A DNA stretch of 49,263 nt from Chromera velia (Eukaryota; Sar; Chromeraceae): assembly GCA_018398765.1 (NCBI GenBank), contig JAHBMJ010003367.1, positions 13,218 to 62,480 of the forward strand, written 5' to 3'. Below the pieces are notes generated by a model that had not been told where the DNA came from, ran no database searches, and saw only the letters and a list, made by a program, of their open reading frames with translations. Below are positions 1-11,718 of the stretch, piece after piece. Every line of letters begins with the position of its first letter. The first letter of the stretch is position 1. The translations under genes were made by a program, and so were the position numbers.

Positions 1-1497
1 GGGGGGGGGGGGGTGGTCTTATGCAGAGGTGGTCCCTCTGGGTGCCGCCGCATTCTAGCATCCATTACATACACGCCGCCGCCTTATGCAACCAGCAAAT
101 TGATAATTTTGAGGGGGGGGGGGGTATGCAACACCGTTGCATCAAGTATTTTGTACGAATCCCCCATGTGTAATTGGTGTCGTCGATTCGTCGCATGGAA
201 GTTTTGCAGGAGTTCGAGCGGTTTAGATATTTTGCAGAGGGGGGTTTTCAACCCTAGTGTGAAAAATGCACATATTGGTGTCTTGAAAAGTAGGTATAAA
301 ATGTGGTGGTTATATTAATTGAGGGGATGCATGAGCACATGTATGCATGTATAATGATATTAAGCTCACCGCCAGGCCTAGGCGCCGGCATAGGTTTGTG
401 CCCTAGAAGCATACACCATAGGGCCAGAAACCTAGGCACCGACCAAAGTCATAAGACACGGAGGCCGGGTCATCTAGACGGAACCTCAATCGATCGCTAA
501 TTAGCTAACGCCAGGCCTAGAGAGGTAAGCGCACTCAAGTAAGGGAAGCGGAGACCCGGAAGAACCGAGGCCGGACATAACACTGAAAGGCGACGTTCTT
601 CTGTTACCGAAAGAAACCCAGAGAAGAAAAATCCCGTCCAGAGACACGACGGGTCGTGTATGCACACTTCAGAAGGAAACTTACGAAAAGCACGATATGA
701 AGGAAACTACAAGAAAAAATATGGATGCAACATAGGCAGAGCGTAAGTAAGAACGGTGCCGGAAAGATCCTGAAATCAGGGCTAAAGTACACCACTCCGC
801 AGCGCATCACGCACCACGCACATTCTTGCTTCGACAAAAGACAGTTAAAGCAATTTGCATACACAAACAATACTCCCAAAGGTAACTTGAATGCATGCAT
901 ATATATGCATGCATCCCTAGCTTTTTATGCAGCTTTATTTTTTCTCCATGGGGCCTTTTTTTAGTCCTCGGCCCTCGGGACACACTTCAAACCATACAGG
1001 GTACTGCCCTCTGAGGTTTTCCCACGCAGGGGCCGGGGGGTTGAGGTCCCAAACAGCAGTTTTTCGTGTGACTCAAGGGATGAGTGCCTTGATTCAATTC
1101 AGGGACGTTCAATTTTAGAATTTATAATCAATAATTTTTCTGTACGTATATATATATATATATATCGAGATACAGATCTGTTTTGCCATGCATATATATA
1201 TATATATATATACATACACATGCATACATATACTTTTTTGTTTCGTTGATTCGAGATCGAGCTATGTACGTGTATAGCCATAGCTTTAACACGGACAGAC
1301 AGCCTGTATTGATATCTGAGCAAGACAGACAAACCTGGTGCCTGAAGGCGACGCTAGGAGAGTGTGTTGTACTTGCAGGGAGTCCATTCTTCTCTTAGAC
1401 TGATTCTTCTGAACGCCTTTGACACTGCAGCCGGAACGTAGAGACGGATCCAGAGGTGTCAGGGGAGAGTGAGTGAGAGGGCGAGCGAGGTCCAAAG
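1..1497. other. Upstream intergenic region, no supported gene
   Basis: The window opens on a run of 13 G, probably a sequence or assembly edge. The rest has only short open frames with no recognisable protein, G-runs (for example 112-123) and two short AT microsatellites. The last ~100 bases run into the calpain start at 1498 and presumably hold its promoter and 5' leader, but I see no clear TATA box or other element. Confidence 0.5.
1147..1211. repeat. Paired (TA)n microsatellites
   Basis: Two alternating TA runs, about 1147-1165 and 1193-1211, are separated by a short unique stretch. They are self-complementary and could extrude as hairpins. They lie ~300 bases upstream of the calpain start. 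Whether they act in its promoter cannot be judged from sequence. Confidence 0.8.
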
Positions 1498-4400
1498 ATG
1501 TCGGTGGATGATCCTCGCAGGGATGTCACCAGGTGGACGGCAGAAATGCTGCCTGAGCTGGCAGAGGAATTAGAAATTGATCTCGGTCCTGTGATTGACT
1601 TCCTCAAGGCAGGGGGGAAGATAGAACCTTTCAATGTCACCTCTGCAACATTCGAGGAAAGAATGCGCTACTATCAGTGGATGGAGGGCGCGTTTTCAAA
1701 AATGGCAGAGGCAGACAGGCGCTTATTTGAGAGTGCCATTATTCGCTGTTCCGTGATGGCACAGCAGGATAAGGACCCAACGTATGAGATTCCTAACTGC
1801 CTGAAGGATGCATTTGACGATTCATCCGCTATTGACGGTTCTTGCCAGAAGCTTCTGAACATGGCAGGTGAAATGGACGAAAAAGATCCTCAGGGGGCGG
1901 TTGCCCTCTTGAAAGAAGCCCTCGGAATGTTGGAAGAGGGAAACCCCCAACACGGAGAAGTCGTAGCAGCAATTCACTACATGATGGGGATGACCCTGTC
2001 CGAAGAAGCCAACAAACCCGATGAAGCCCTTCCCCGCTTCAACAAAGCAATTGAGATCAAAAAGAAACTGGGGGATGCAGATTCGCCCTCCATGATCTAT
2101 CACCTTATCGGCAGAGGGGGTGCATACAGAAAGCAAAGGAAGTACAACGAAGCACTGGAGGACCATGAACGAGCAGAGAAACTCGCCAAAGCACACGGGA
2201 CAAAGAAGCAGAAAGCGAAGGCAGCCATGCACCTTGCTGCTACTTACTGTTGCCTTCGAGAGATGGACAAGGCCCTTGAATTGGCAGAGAGAATTCAAAG
2301 CCTCACCAAGCGCCCCGACGGTCACGTCACCCTCACCAACGCCGAGGCTGCCATTCTTGAGGGCCTTATCATGGTGACCAAACAAGAGTGGGAAGAAGCA
2401 CTTGACTGCTTCAAGCTCGCCTGGCCCGTCGTTGCCCGCAGCTACCCAAAAACCCACAAACGAGTCAAATTTTTGTCCAAACAGGGCAGTGTGGCATACA
2501 AAAAAGTCATGGCGATGAACAAGGACAACCCAGAGCGCAAAGAGGCACCCCCGAAGAAACAACGAAAAGCCCCCCCTCCCCCCCCGAAAAAAGACGAACC
2601 CCCCCCTCCCCCCCCAGAGCCTACGGCAGGGGATCTTCTGAAGGATGCGGCCCGTCTGAAGGGCAAGGGAGACAACAAGGGCGCAATTGAGCTTCTGCTC
2701 AAGGCCTATGAAATGATGGGCAGAGCCGGAGACGAGAGGACGATTGAGTGTGCGATGGCAGTGGACGAATTGTCGAAGCTCTACTTCCAAGAGAACGACG
2801 TGGACCAAGCGTTCAAGTATGGGAGGGAGGCGGCGGAATTGTTGTCTCACGTGTTGGGAGACGATCTCAAGACCGCCGCCGCACATGCGAACGTCTCCTC
2901 GATCGCACGCAAACTCGGTAAGCTCGACGAGTCGGAGGATGCGATGCGGTCTGCCCTCCAGATCATGCGAGCAAAGCTGAAGCCGTCAAGCAAAGAGGTA
3001 CGTGCGTGTGGGTGGGTGTGATTTATTTGTGTGCCCTTTTGATGAGGGGTAAGAACATTTGTTCCTTCCTGGAGGTCAACCTGAAAGACAAAAGTACACA
3101 TGTAATTTTGTTTGAAAGGAGAAGCCAGGCGTGCGTGTGGGTGGGTGGAATTATGAAGTCTGTCTCTGCATGAGCGTGTGGAAATGCCGTGTATATGTGA
3201 GCATCTGTCTGAGAAAGAGAGAGAGAGAGAGAGAGAGACAAGGCATCATCATCTGATTCGCTGTGTGCAAACAAAATATGCGACGCCAGAAAAATCGGCC
3301 GGCCTCGATAGTCATCGATCAATCTCGTTTTCCCTTTCTTCCCTCCGCATCCCTCCTCCGTCTCCGCGTGATCACTGTCTGATTGGCTCTCTGCTCTTTT
3401 TTCCTTTCTGCCGATCTTTGCATCGCATCGCATTGCATTGCAGCTCTACAAGAGAGAGTTGGGCCTCGCTGTTCTTCTGAGCTCGATGGGAAAGAAGGAG
3501 GAGGCAGCCGATCAATTCGACCGGGTCCTCACGATGGCAGAGAAAATATACGGGGATGCACATGCAGAGACTCTCAAAGTGAAGGTGGGTCAGTCAGTCA
3601 GTCAGTCAGTCAGTCAGTCAGTGAGTCAGTCAGTCAGTCAGTCAGTCAGTCAGGACAACACTTGTATCTGAATTGCTTTGCTTTGTTTAATTCTGATCGA
3701 CAAAACTCAAGAGATGCGAACCATATCTGCCTCACAAAGAATCTGACATGCAATTTGAGAGAAGATGCACACACTCCGTCCACTCCTTCATCAACACAGA
3801 ATCAAAAAGCTGATAGAAGCATAGAAGATTGACGCACCTTCCTCCTCTTTCTCTTTTCATTGTACTGTTTTGTTTTTGCATCCTTTCGCGCACCCAGATA
3901 GCGCAGTGAGGCCTCTCTTCTGTCTGGGTGTCTTGAAACACATCTTCCCGACCCCTTTCAATCCCTCCGACCGTTCAGTCACGAAGGAAGTCTTCCTCGC
4001 ATTCATTCACATTCATCTGTTAAACCTTTGACTGACTTCTTCCCCTCATTTGTTTCTTCCTTGGCATGCAGAAACGGCTGTCCGAGCTAAGACCCGAGTC
4101 CAAACACCCCCAGTACATCGTCTGGTACCACAACAGATTCTCCAACATGCGCGTGTGCACGGAGAAGACAGACGAGACCTCTGACGATATGCCCGTGTAC
4201 AAATATATCGAGGGCAGCAAATACAAACTGTTCATCAAAAAATCCATGGGCACATGGAGACTCTGCACTGCCAACGGAGCCTTCTACCAGAAGGCAAATG
4301 GGGACTCCCCCCTTACAGCCGCATGGAAGGATGCAGATGTGTACGTGCCGAAGAAAGCCAACTGGGATGCCCTCTGGCATGACCCCGATTTCCCCCACAG

Positions 4401-7286
4401 CACCGCCAGTCTCGGTCAGAAGATGCCCACCAGTTGGGTTCCTGTACAGCATATCATGAAGGGCGCGCCCCTCTTCGACCAGATAGATCCCTGTGACATG
4501 CAGCAGGGCAGTCTGGGGGATTGTTGGCTGATTGCGGCCATGTCCTCAGTGGCAGAGTTCCCTCAAGCGGTCAGTCAGGGAGGGAGACAGGGGAGAGAGG
4601 GGAACATGGAGGAAGACAGACTGGAGGGTCTTCCGAAGCTAGCCTGCCTCTAGCTTGCTGCATGCACGCACTGATACTGGCAAAAGTACGAGGCTATGCT
4701 GCTGATGTTTTGTTCTCTTTTGCTTCCATCAGATATGTCCTTCCTTCCAGGTCAAAATCTGGATCTGGGGTCCCTTTTGATCGATTGATCGTTTCGCTTT
4801 TCTATCCATTTAATTCTCATAGCAAGGCAGGCAAATTCCGGATTCGCAAGCGCGTCATTTGTTGGTTCAAGTCTTCGAACTTCCTTTGTAGTATTCACTT
4901 ATGACTACTGCTCTCTCTCCGTTCCCTTCCCGTCTTCACTTGTATCTCTTTACAATGGATATGCGAGAGTGCCTCCTCACATGTCTTTCTCTTTCACGGT
5001 GGCATTCACTCACCTCTTTCACGTCATTTTTCGATCCTGTGCATGACTTTCTTTCTTTCTTTCTTTCTTTCTTTCTGTCTTTCTTTCTTTTTTTCTTTCT
5101 TTCTTTCTTTCTTGCTTGCTTGCTTGCTTGCTTTCTTTCTTGCTTGCTTTCTTTCTTTCTTGCTTGCTTGCTTGCTTGCCTGCTTTCTTTCTTTCTTTCT
5201 TTCTTGCTTGCTTGCTTGCCTGCTTTCTTTCTTTCTTTCTTTCTTTCTTGCTTACTTGCCTGCTTTCTTTCTTTCTTTCTTTCGTCCGTTCGTTATTTCT
5301 CTCTGCAGCTCCGGAATGTGTTCACGGTCGGGGATATTCCCTCGAATGGGAAGATTCCTCTGCGGATGTACAACCGCATCAAGGAGGACTGGGTGACGAT
5401 GGAGATTGATTGTTTCATCCCCTGCTCTCCCCAGAAATGGTGGAGGAAGGGGGGGGACCCCCATTTCGTCAAATCGGGAGGAAAGGGGGGGGAGTGCTGG
5501 CCGATGCTGGTCGAAAAGGCATTCGCCAAACTTTCGGGGGGGTATAAGAATCTGGTCGGGGGCAATTCCACAATGGCATGGCACACCCTGATGGGGGGTG
5601 AGCAAGATATGCTGAAGGGGTATATGAAGAACGGGAAGGATTTGAGGGAGTGGACCCTTGTGGTCAAAAATATTCCCCTCGACAGGTGGTCTGGGTCCTA
5701 CACTGCATCGGGGGCCCCCAAAGTCCACAAGAAAGCAGATTTCTGGAAACACCTCCAGCATCTGGACAACAAACGCTGCCTGATGTCTGCGTCTCTCAGC
5801 GGGGGGCACGAGGATGAACTCACGAATGGGCTCGTGACCTCACACGCGTACTCCGTCCTGAAGACCTATGAAGGCAATGGACAGCAGCTTGTTCAGGTAG
5901 GCGGGTGTGTGTGGGGGGGGGGTGGGGGGGTGGTGGTTGAGTGTTTGTTGTGTTTTTATGGGTTTGGGGTTGCCTGTGTGTATTGGGCGGTGTGCGAACA
6001 AGCCTCATGTGATCAGGAAACGAAACGAATGTCGATTCGGTGGCGGTGCAGGTCCAAAACTCATGGGTAAAGGCCATGTGAAGTATCGTGACGTGTTGAT
6101 GAACTGATACAGTAGGTGCACTGACTCACAGATATTATCTACAGTCTTTTGATGCATGCACGCAAGCAGCCTTTGATGGATCGATGGATGGCCCAAGCAC
6201 CGCAATGCAATTATGTTTTGTGACATTTTCACATTGGAACGCAACCATGCAAAGCAAGGAATCAGAGTAATCCTAGTGTAAATCGATCGATCGTCCTTCC
6301 TTCTGCAGGTCCGAAACCCGTGGGGAAATGCGAAGGAGTGGAATGGTGCGTGGTCAGACAAATCGAATAAATGGGCACAGCACCCTGAGGTTGCAAAGGC
6401 AGTCAAATTCTCTGCGAAGGACGATGGGTCCTTCTGGATGCCCTACTCCGATTTTTTTGACCTCTTCGGAACCATCGGGGCCTATCAAGGGTCGATGCCG
6501 GGCGCCAAGGCTTCTGATAATTCCTCAGGAGTATCCAACCGAAACCGCCCCACCCCCGTCACCTTCATGCCCCCCCCTCCCAGCAAAGAAGCCTTAGCCC
6601 TCGAGGAAGAAGATGACACCGAACAATACGGCAAAGTCCTGTGGAGACTTCCCGTCTCCTCCGCAGGGTGTGTGCACGAGCTCCGGATGCATCAGAGCGA
6701 AGACCCGGAGGACGATTTCACCGCCCGCACTTTGATCTTCTCCCTCTCCTTTGACGCAAATCCAAAAGATCTGGAGCCCCATAAATCGACACTAGTCGAG
6801 CTGCTCCTAGGTCAGGATGTGTCCTCAGAGAAGAAGCCTGTAGAAAGAAAGGCGATGGCACTCGATATTGTGGACTCGGTGGTGGGTGCACAGCCAGGTC
6901 AAGAGAAGGTGTTGTCCACAACGGCATACGGAAAGAAGGAGCAAGTGTCGAAAGATGCGGAAGGACACGAAAGACTGCCGGATATGAGGTTGACTGTCCT
7001 GCTCCGAAATGAGCCGCCCGAGCCATACGGCGCAGACGAAGAGGGAGAGGAACCCCTACCCGAAGTCACAGTCGATGACGAGGAGGTGTTCGATGTAGTT
7101 GACGAAATTGAGGGGGAGGATGACATTGATGGCGGGCTGGCTGCCGACATTGGGGCAGATGCAAAGATGAGCTCAGTGGAGAAGGCAGAAAATCAACTCT
7201 CCCTCGGAGCGCGGGCTCCGAAGAAAACCCTGCCGTCAGTCGGCAAGGCGGGGGGAGATTCGAGTTGCTGCTGCACCCTGATGTGA
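1498..7286 (+). CDS. TPR-calpain fusion protease with CaaX-like tail (5 exons)
   Basis: Cysteine protease of the calpain family. My join is 1498-2997, 3444-3584, 4072-4569, 5309-5896, 6309-7286: every junction is phase 0 and GT-AG, giving 1,234 aa. Residues ~1-547 hold kinesin-light-chain-like TPR helices, split by a lysine/proline linker (~residues 345-380). The calpain core follows. Catalytic Cys is ~C698 in QGSLGDCWLIAA, His ~H892 in VTSHAYSV, Asn ~N912 in RNPWG, so the triad is complete and the enzyme is probably active. The C-terminal ~320 residues are divergent and include a strongly acidic stretch. The protein ends CCCTLM, a CaaX-type motif after two further cysteines, which suggests prenylation plus palmitoylation and membrane attachment (inference). 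I see no penta-EF-hand domain, so control is probably not that of classical calpains. The start codon has A at -3. TPR repeats suggest a protein-partner scaffold. Confidence 0.88.
3589..3653 (+). repeat. (GTCA)n microsatellite in calpain intron 2
   Basis: About 16 units of GTCA with one GTGA variant begin four bases after the donor of calpain intron 2 (donor at 3585). Because GTCAGT is also the commonest donor hexamer in this window, each unit is a potential alternative 5' splice site. Confidence 0.9.
5047..5284 (+). repeat. CTTT/CTTG tetranucleotide array in calpain intron 3
   Basis: A pyrimidine-rich array of CTTT units, with blocks of CTTG, GCCTG and CTTA variants, occupies the 3' third of the intron 4570-5308. 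It ends about 20 bases before the acceptor at 5308 and so probably doubles as an extended polypyrimidine tract. It stays open in several frames and produces artificial Phe/Leu/Ser/Cys-rich ORFs. Confidence 0.9.
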
Positions 7287-10108
7287 CAAACCGATGAGAT
7301 GCCGAGGGCAGCCGTCAAACCAAATCCCCCCCACCCCACCCCCCGATTGTTTGTTCTTTTCTTTCCTTCAAGCAGGGATAGCAGCGAGGAGAGAACTGGG
7401 AGAGAGCAATCTTTGTGGGTGAAGGTCAAGAGAAAAGAAGACAGACTTCTCTCATCACTTCTCTCCCGCCCTTCTCGTTTCGTTCCTCCATCTCGTCATG
7501 CATTCGTTTACTACGTCGCTTTTTCTTCCTTTTTCCTCTCTTCTTTCGTTCCTTCATTCCTTTCACTACCTCTTTCTCCGTCCTTCCTCTCTTTCATCCC
7601 TCTGCATGCCACCTCATGTGCTTCCCCTAACGTCTCGAGTCATGCTTGTTTGGTAGATGGCTTGAAGTTCCTGCAATAATTCTACAGCGCATACATGTGC
7701 ACATGCTTGCGCGCATGGCCTTCGAAGAGGCATAAATCCTGTGTGCGCCCATTTGAAGGATTTCTTGTTTTCGCTGTCAATCGGTCGATCCCATCCTGTC
7801 AGCAGAGCTCCTCCATCTTATCTGACCTCCGACTGACCGACCGCCCGACCGTGATCGTTGAACGACAGTCTCAATCACCAGACATGTGGCAGTCCGTCTT
7901 GCCACACCCTGCTCCACGTCTTCAAAATTTTATTGCGCATCAACTGAGCTTAAATATACTCTTCCAAGGCTCCGGGTCATGGCAGAGGGGATCTCTTATG
8001 CACTGAACCTTAGACGATCCCTGCTGCGATGACAGTAAACCACAAAGAGTTTTTCAAGTTGAATGAAAAAAACACTGTTATATCAAGTGTGCAAAACCGA
8101 TCAAAACCCGAAAATTTAGCCGATTTGGACGGATCGAAATAAAACGATGCAAAAAATATTTTAAAAAATAAATATGATTCAAGGGTGACTTTTGATTTTA
8201 TTTTGTTATACAAAGCCAATTAACAATACTATTCTATAAATAATATTATTAAATTAACTAACATCTATGAATTACTATAGTATCGTAGTATACATGCACT
8301 AACTTATGTTAAAAGCTTATAATTATTGTTATTACACTGTATATATAATAAGAATCAAAAAAATTCTGACGTCTATGCCAATGTGTGTGATAGAAGAACG
8401 GTTCACACTAGTTACTACTAGTTAACACAAGATGTTTTCTGAACTTAATTGATCAATCAATTACACTGCCAGTGTAAAAAGACAAAAAAAACTATTGATA
8501 GTATTGGCATCAATCTTAATTTTTAACTTTTTTTTTGTAATGATGTAATCATCACAAGCCACTGTTTTTGAGGTATTATAAGAACGTTATTCAACTGTTA
8601 CAGACTTACAGTACACATGTTATAAAGCATGTTCTAAGTGTGGTCGCTAGATAGATTATACGTATTAGATCTTCACAAAAAAAAATTTTATCTAACTAAT
8701 CTAACTAATCTAAACTAATTCATAAAAACCTTATCCCTGGATTTCTTCTAGAACTTACCGGGAAACGCTCTAAGAAACACTGAAGTCTTGGAATTTCTAC
8801 CTTCCGGGAACTCCTTCCCATGGTCAGAAAGACGACTATAGGGTTCACACTGAGCCCCAAAGAGTATAATGTAATCTAAATTTAAATTAATTTTATGTTT
8901 TAGATTTTTTAGACAGATGATTATATTAGATTTAGGGGGGTAAAAATCTAATCTAACACAAAATCGCGATCAATCACAAAATCTATCTAAAGACCATGCC
9001 TATAGAGCATGTTACACATGTTAGGTTGCACAATATTGCACAAAACACAACTCTTGTTTTGTGAATCGATCGATCCATAAAAAAAATAAATTTAAAGAAC
9101 TTGAATATATATTATGATTGCTTACTTCTTTTTTGTTTAATTTATTTTTTTTCAGAGTGTAGGGCCTACTAGAGGGCCTAGCGTGTAGGCGGCTTTGCAT
9201 CAGCGTCTAAATCAGCCTAGAAATCAGCCTTCCATAGCTATGAGTTTTTTGACTGTGAACAATACTTTAACAAGATCAATTGCTAGACTAGTTGTACAAT
9301 TTAGTCTGCTACACTTGGTTGCACTGTGTGCAATACATACATGATCAACAGTCTAGTCAACAGTGAAATTCAACATTTAATATCCTATAGTTAATATCAT
9401 GAAATCACTTATATGCAATGTGTATTTAAGCAACAGTTGTTTGACTAAGGATTAGCTAGGATTGGCATCCCGCGCCCCCTGTCGAAATTACAGTCAAATG
9501 TCTGACATGCGGCTTCTAGAGAATTTAAATTCTGGCCGGCCCGCACAGGTCTGGCCAGTCTCAGTTTAAATTAAGCTTATCATGATGAATCATTGATGAT
9601 AAGCTCCAGATTTCTTCGTTCTTAGTTTTGTTCCGATTCCGTTGTTGCAATCTCTATTAAAAACACCGTCTTACTCTTTGATATACAAAAAAACGGTTAT
9701 ACAAAATATCTAACTCGATTGTTTAATTATACTGATTTAATCTTTCTAAGACTTTTTCTAGGACTTTTTCGATTTCAGTGTCATTTCACGGTCAGGCGGG
9801 ACTAGTTCTTCCTGACGGGCAGCTTAAAAAAGTGGTTCAAAAAAAATTAAGAGCAAAGAAAAAAAAAAAAAGAAAAGAACGAAGAAAGGAAGGAAAAGGC
9901 ACAGCTAGAATGAAAACTAATTTTCTTTAACTAATATTTTTAAAAAATGTACTTTCTCATTTTATGAATATGAAGTCAATATTTTTTGATTTTATTGTAT
10001 TTCTCTTAATATAAATTTTTACAGATCTTTTGAAGCAATTGAAAATATTCCAATGTCTATAATTACTACTATGTATGCAGTATTGCTCTCTACATTCCAT
10101 ACGACCAT
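7287..10108. other. AT-rich intergenic region between convergent genes
   Basis: The first ~700 bases (7287-8000) are pyrimidine-rich and probably include the calpain 3' UTR. From about 8010 to 10060 composition becomes sharply AT-rich, with many short A and T runs and stop codons in all frames. Tandem CTAACTAAT-like motifs lie near 8690-8715. I see no gene, tRNA or paired terminal repeats. The region separates the calpain 3' end from the 3' end of the minus-strand phosphoesterase. Confidence 0.6.
9574..9605. repeat. 10 bp inverted repeat, 12-base loop
   Basis: AGCTTATCAT at 9574-9583 is exactly complementary to ATGATAAGCT at 9596-9605. It is an isolated hairpin within the AT-rich intergenic region, roughly 500 bases past the stop codon of the minus-strand gene. 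It could be chance, a 3'-processing structure or a transposon relic. Confidence 0.5.
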
Positions 10109-11342
10109 TCAGTAGACTGTTTGCGGAGTCTTTTGGGAAACTTTCCAGCTTCTTTTCGATTTGTTCACACTTTTGGCAGTGGCAACCGGAAAAACCCTCC
10201 GAGTTGTGGCGGGAAATGTTTTCTTTTTCTGTCTTCTTCCAGCCACAGCCCGATTCGGCGTGTCGGCCAAAGAAGGATCTGGAAGGGCGTTCTTGACACA
10301 TTCTGTCATAGTCTCAAGAGACAGTGAGGTGAGCATGCAGGCCTTCAAAAAGTCGGGAGAGGATGGCTGGGCCTCTTCTCGGTCCACAAAAGTCCTGCAC
10401 AATTGTGAGCGGGGAGAGAGTCGTCAGTGTTTTTAGAAAAGGTGGGGATGCACGGTTTATTTACCCGAATGGTTTTCTAGGCCCTCTAAAAAATTGGGAG
10501 ACCGACGCAACAAGCAGCAGATGCAGGGGACTGCGATAAAAAGCAAAAGCAAGTCCCTGTCTCTCTGAGTATTTCAGACGAGCACACTCTGAGGGAAAAC
10601 GGGTGACAAAGAAGCAACGAACAAAGACGAAAAAGCCAAATTGTAGCGCAGTTAAACGAATCCAATTGTCAAAGAAGAGAAAATCGAGAGGAAGGGCCAG
10701 TGTTTGAAGGAAAAAACGTTGCGTGCTCGTGGGAAGATTGAAGCATGCAGTCAGCAGAGGTGGCACAGTCGACAAACTTCAGGCATGGTTGACTGGTTTC
10801 ATGTGTTTTACTGACCATTCAGAGATTCAACATTCATGTATGCTGACCGACCTATAGTGGCTGGACTGGGATAGAGCCATCTCGATCGCCTTTTGCACCG
10901 ATGCCGCGCTCATATCCGGCGTCTCGTAGGTTCTCTGCACTTCCCCACGATGTGAAATAGATATGCGCAAGCGAACAGCATGGTTCAACTACATCACTGA
11001 AAAAGATTTACAAAAAGAGCGGAAGCAAAATCAGACGGATGCAGCAGTACAAGACGCCCTGTGGGGTCTCTCCAATACGCGGGTGGCTGGTCGTGCGGAT
11101 TCACAAAAGACCTCAGAAAGTCAATTATTCGATTGCTTTCGTTTTTGTTGAAAGCATAGTCTAGCCGTTTGCACATGACTGACTGACTGACTGACTGACT
11201 GACTGACTGACTGACTGGCTGCCTGACTGACTGACTGGCTGGCTGGCTGGCCTGCCTGCCTGCCTGCCTGACTGGCTGACTGACTGACTGACTGACTGAC
11301 TAGCTGACTGGCTGACTGACTGGCTGACTGGCTGGCTGACTG

Positions 11343-11380
<38 letters not shown>

Positions 11381-11687
11381 GGACTGGCGGACTGGCGGAC
11401 TGCCTGACTCACTGACTGACTGACTGGCTGGCTGCCTGCCTGCCTGCCTGACTGACTGACTTACTGACTGACTCACTGACTCACTCACTGACTGACTGAC
11501 TGACTGACTGACTCACTGACTCACTGACTCAGTGACTGACTGGCTGGCTGACTGACTGACTGACTCACTGACTCACTGACTCACTGACTCACTGACTCAC
11601 TGACTCACTGACTGGCTCACTGACTGACTGACTGACTGACTGACTCACTGACTGACTCACTCACTGACTGACTGACTGACTGACTCA

Positions 11688-11718
<31 letters not shown>

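Noticed and set aside
1822-2886. 354-codon minus-strand ORF
   Set aside because: Antisense shadow of the TPR part of the calpain gene, with no domain and Phe/Cys-rich nonsense composition.
4901-6070. 389-codon plus-strand ORF
   Set aside because: Only its second half (from 5309) is real calpain exon 4; the first half is translated CTTT microsatellite in an intron.
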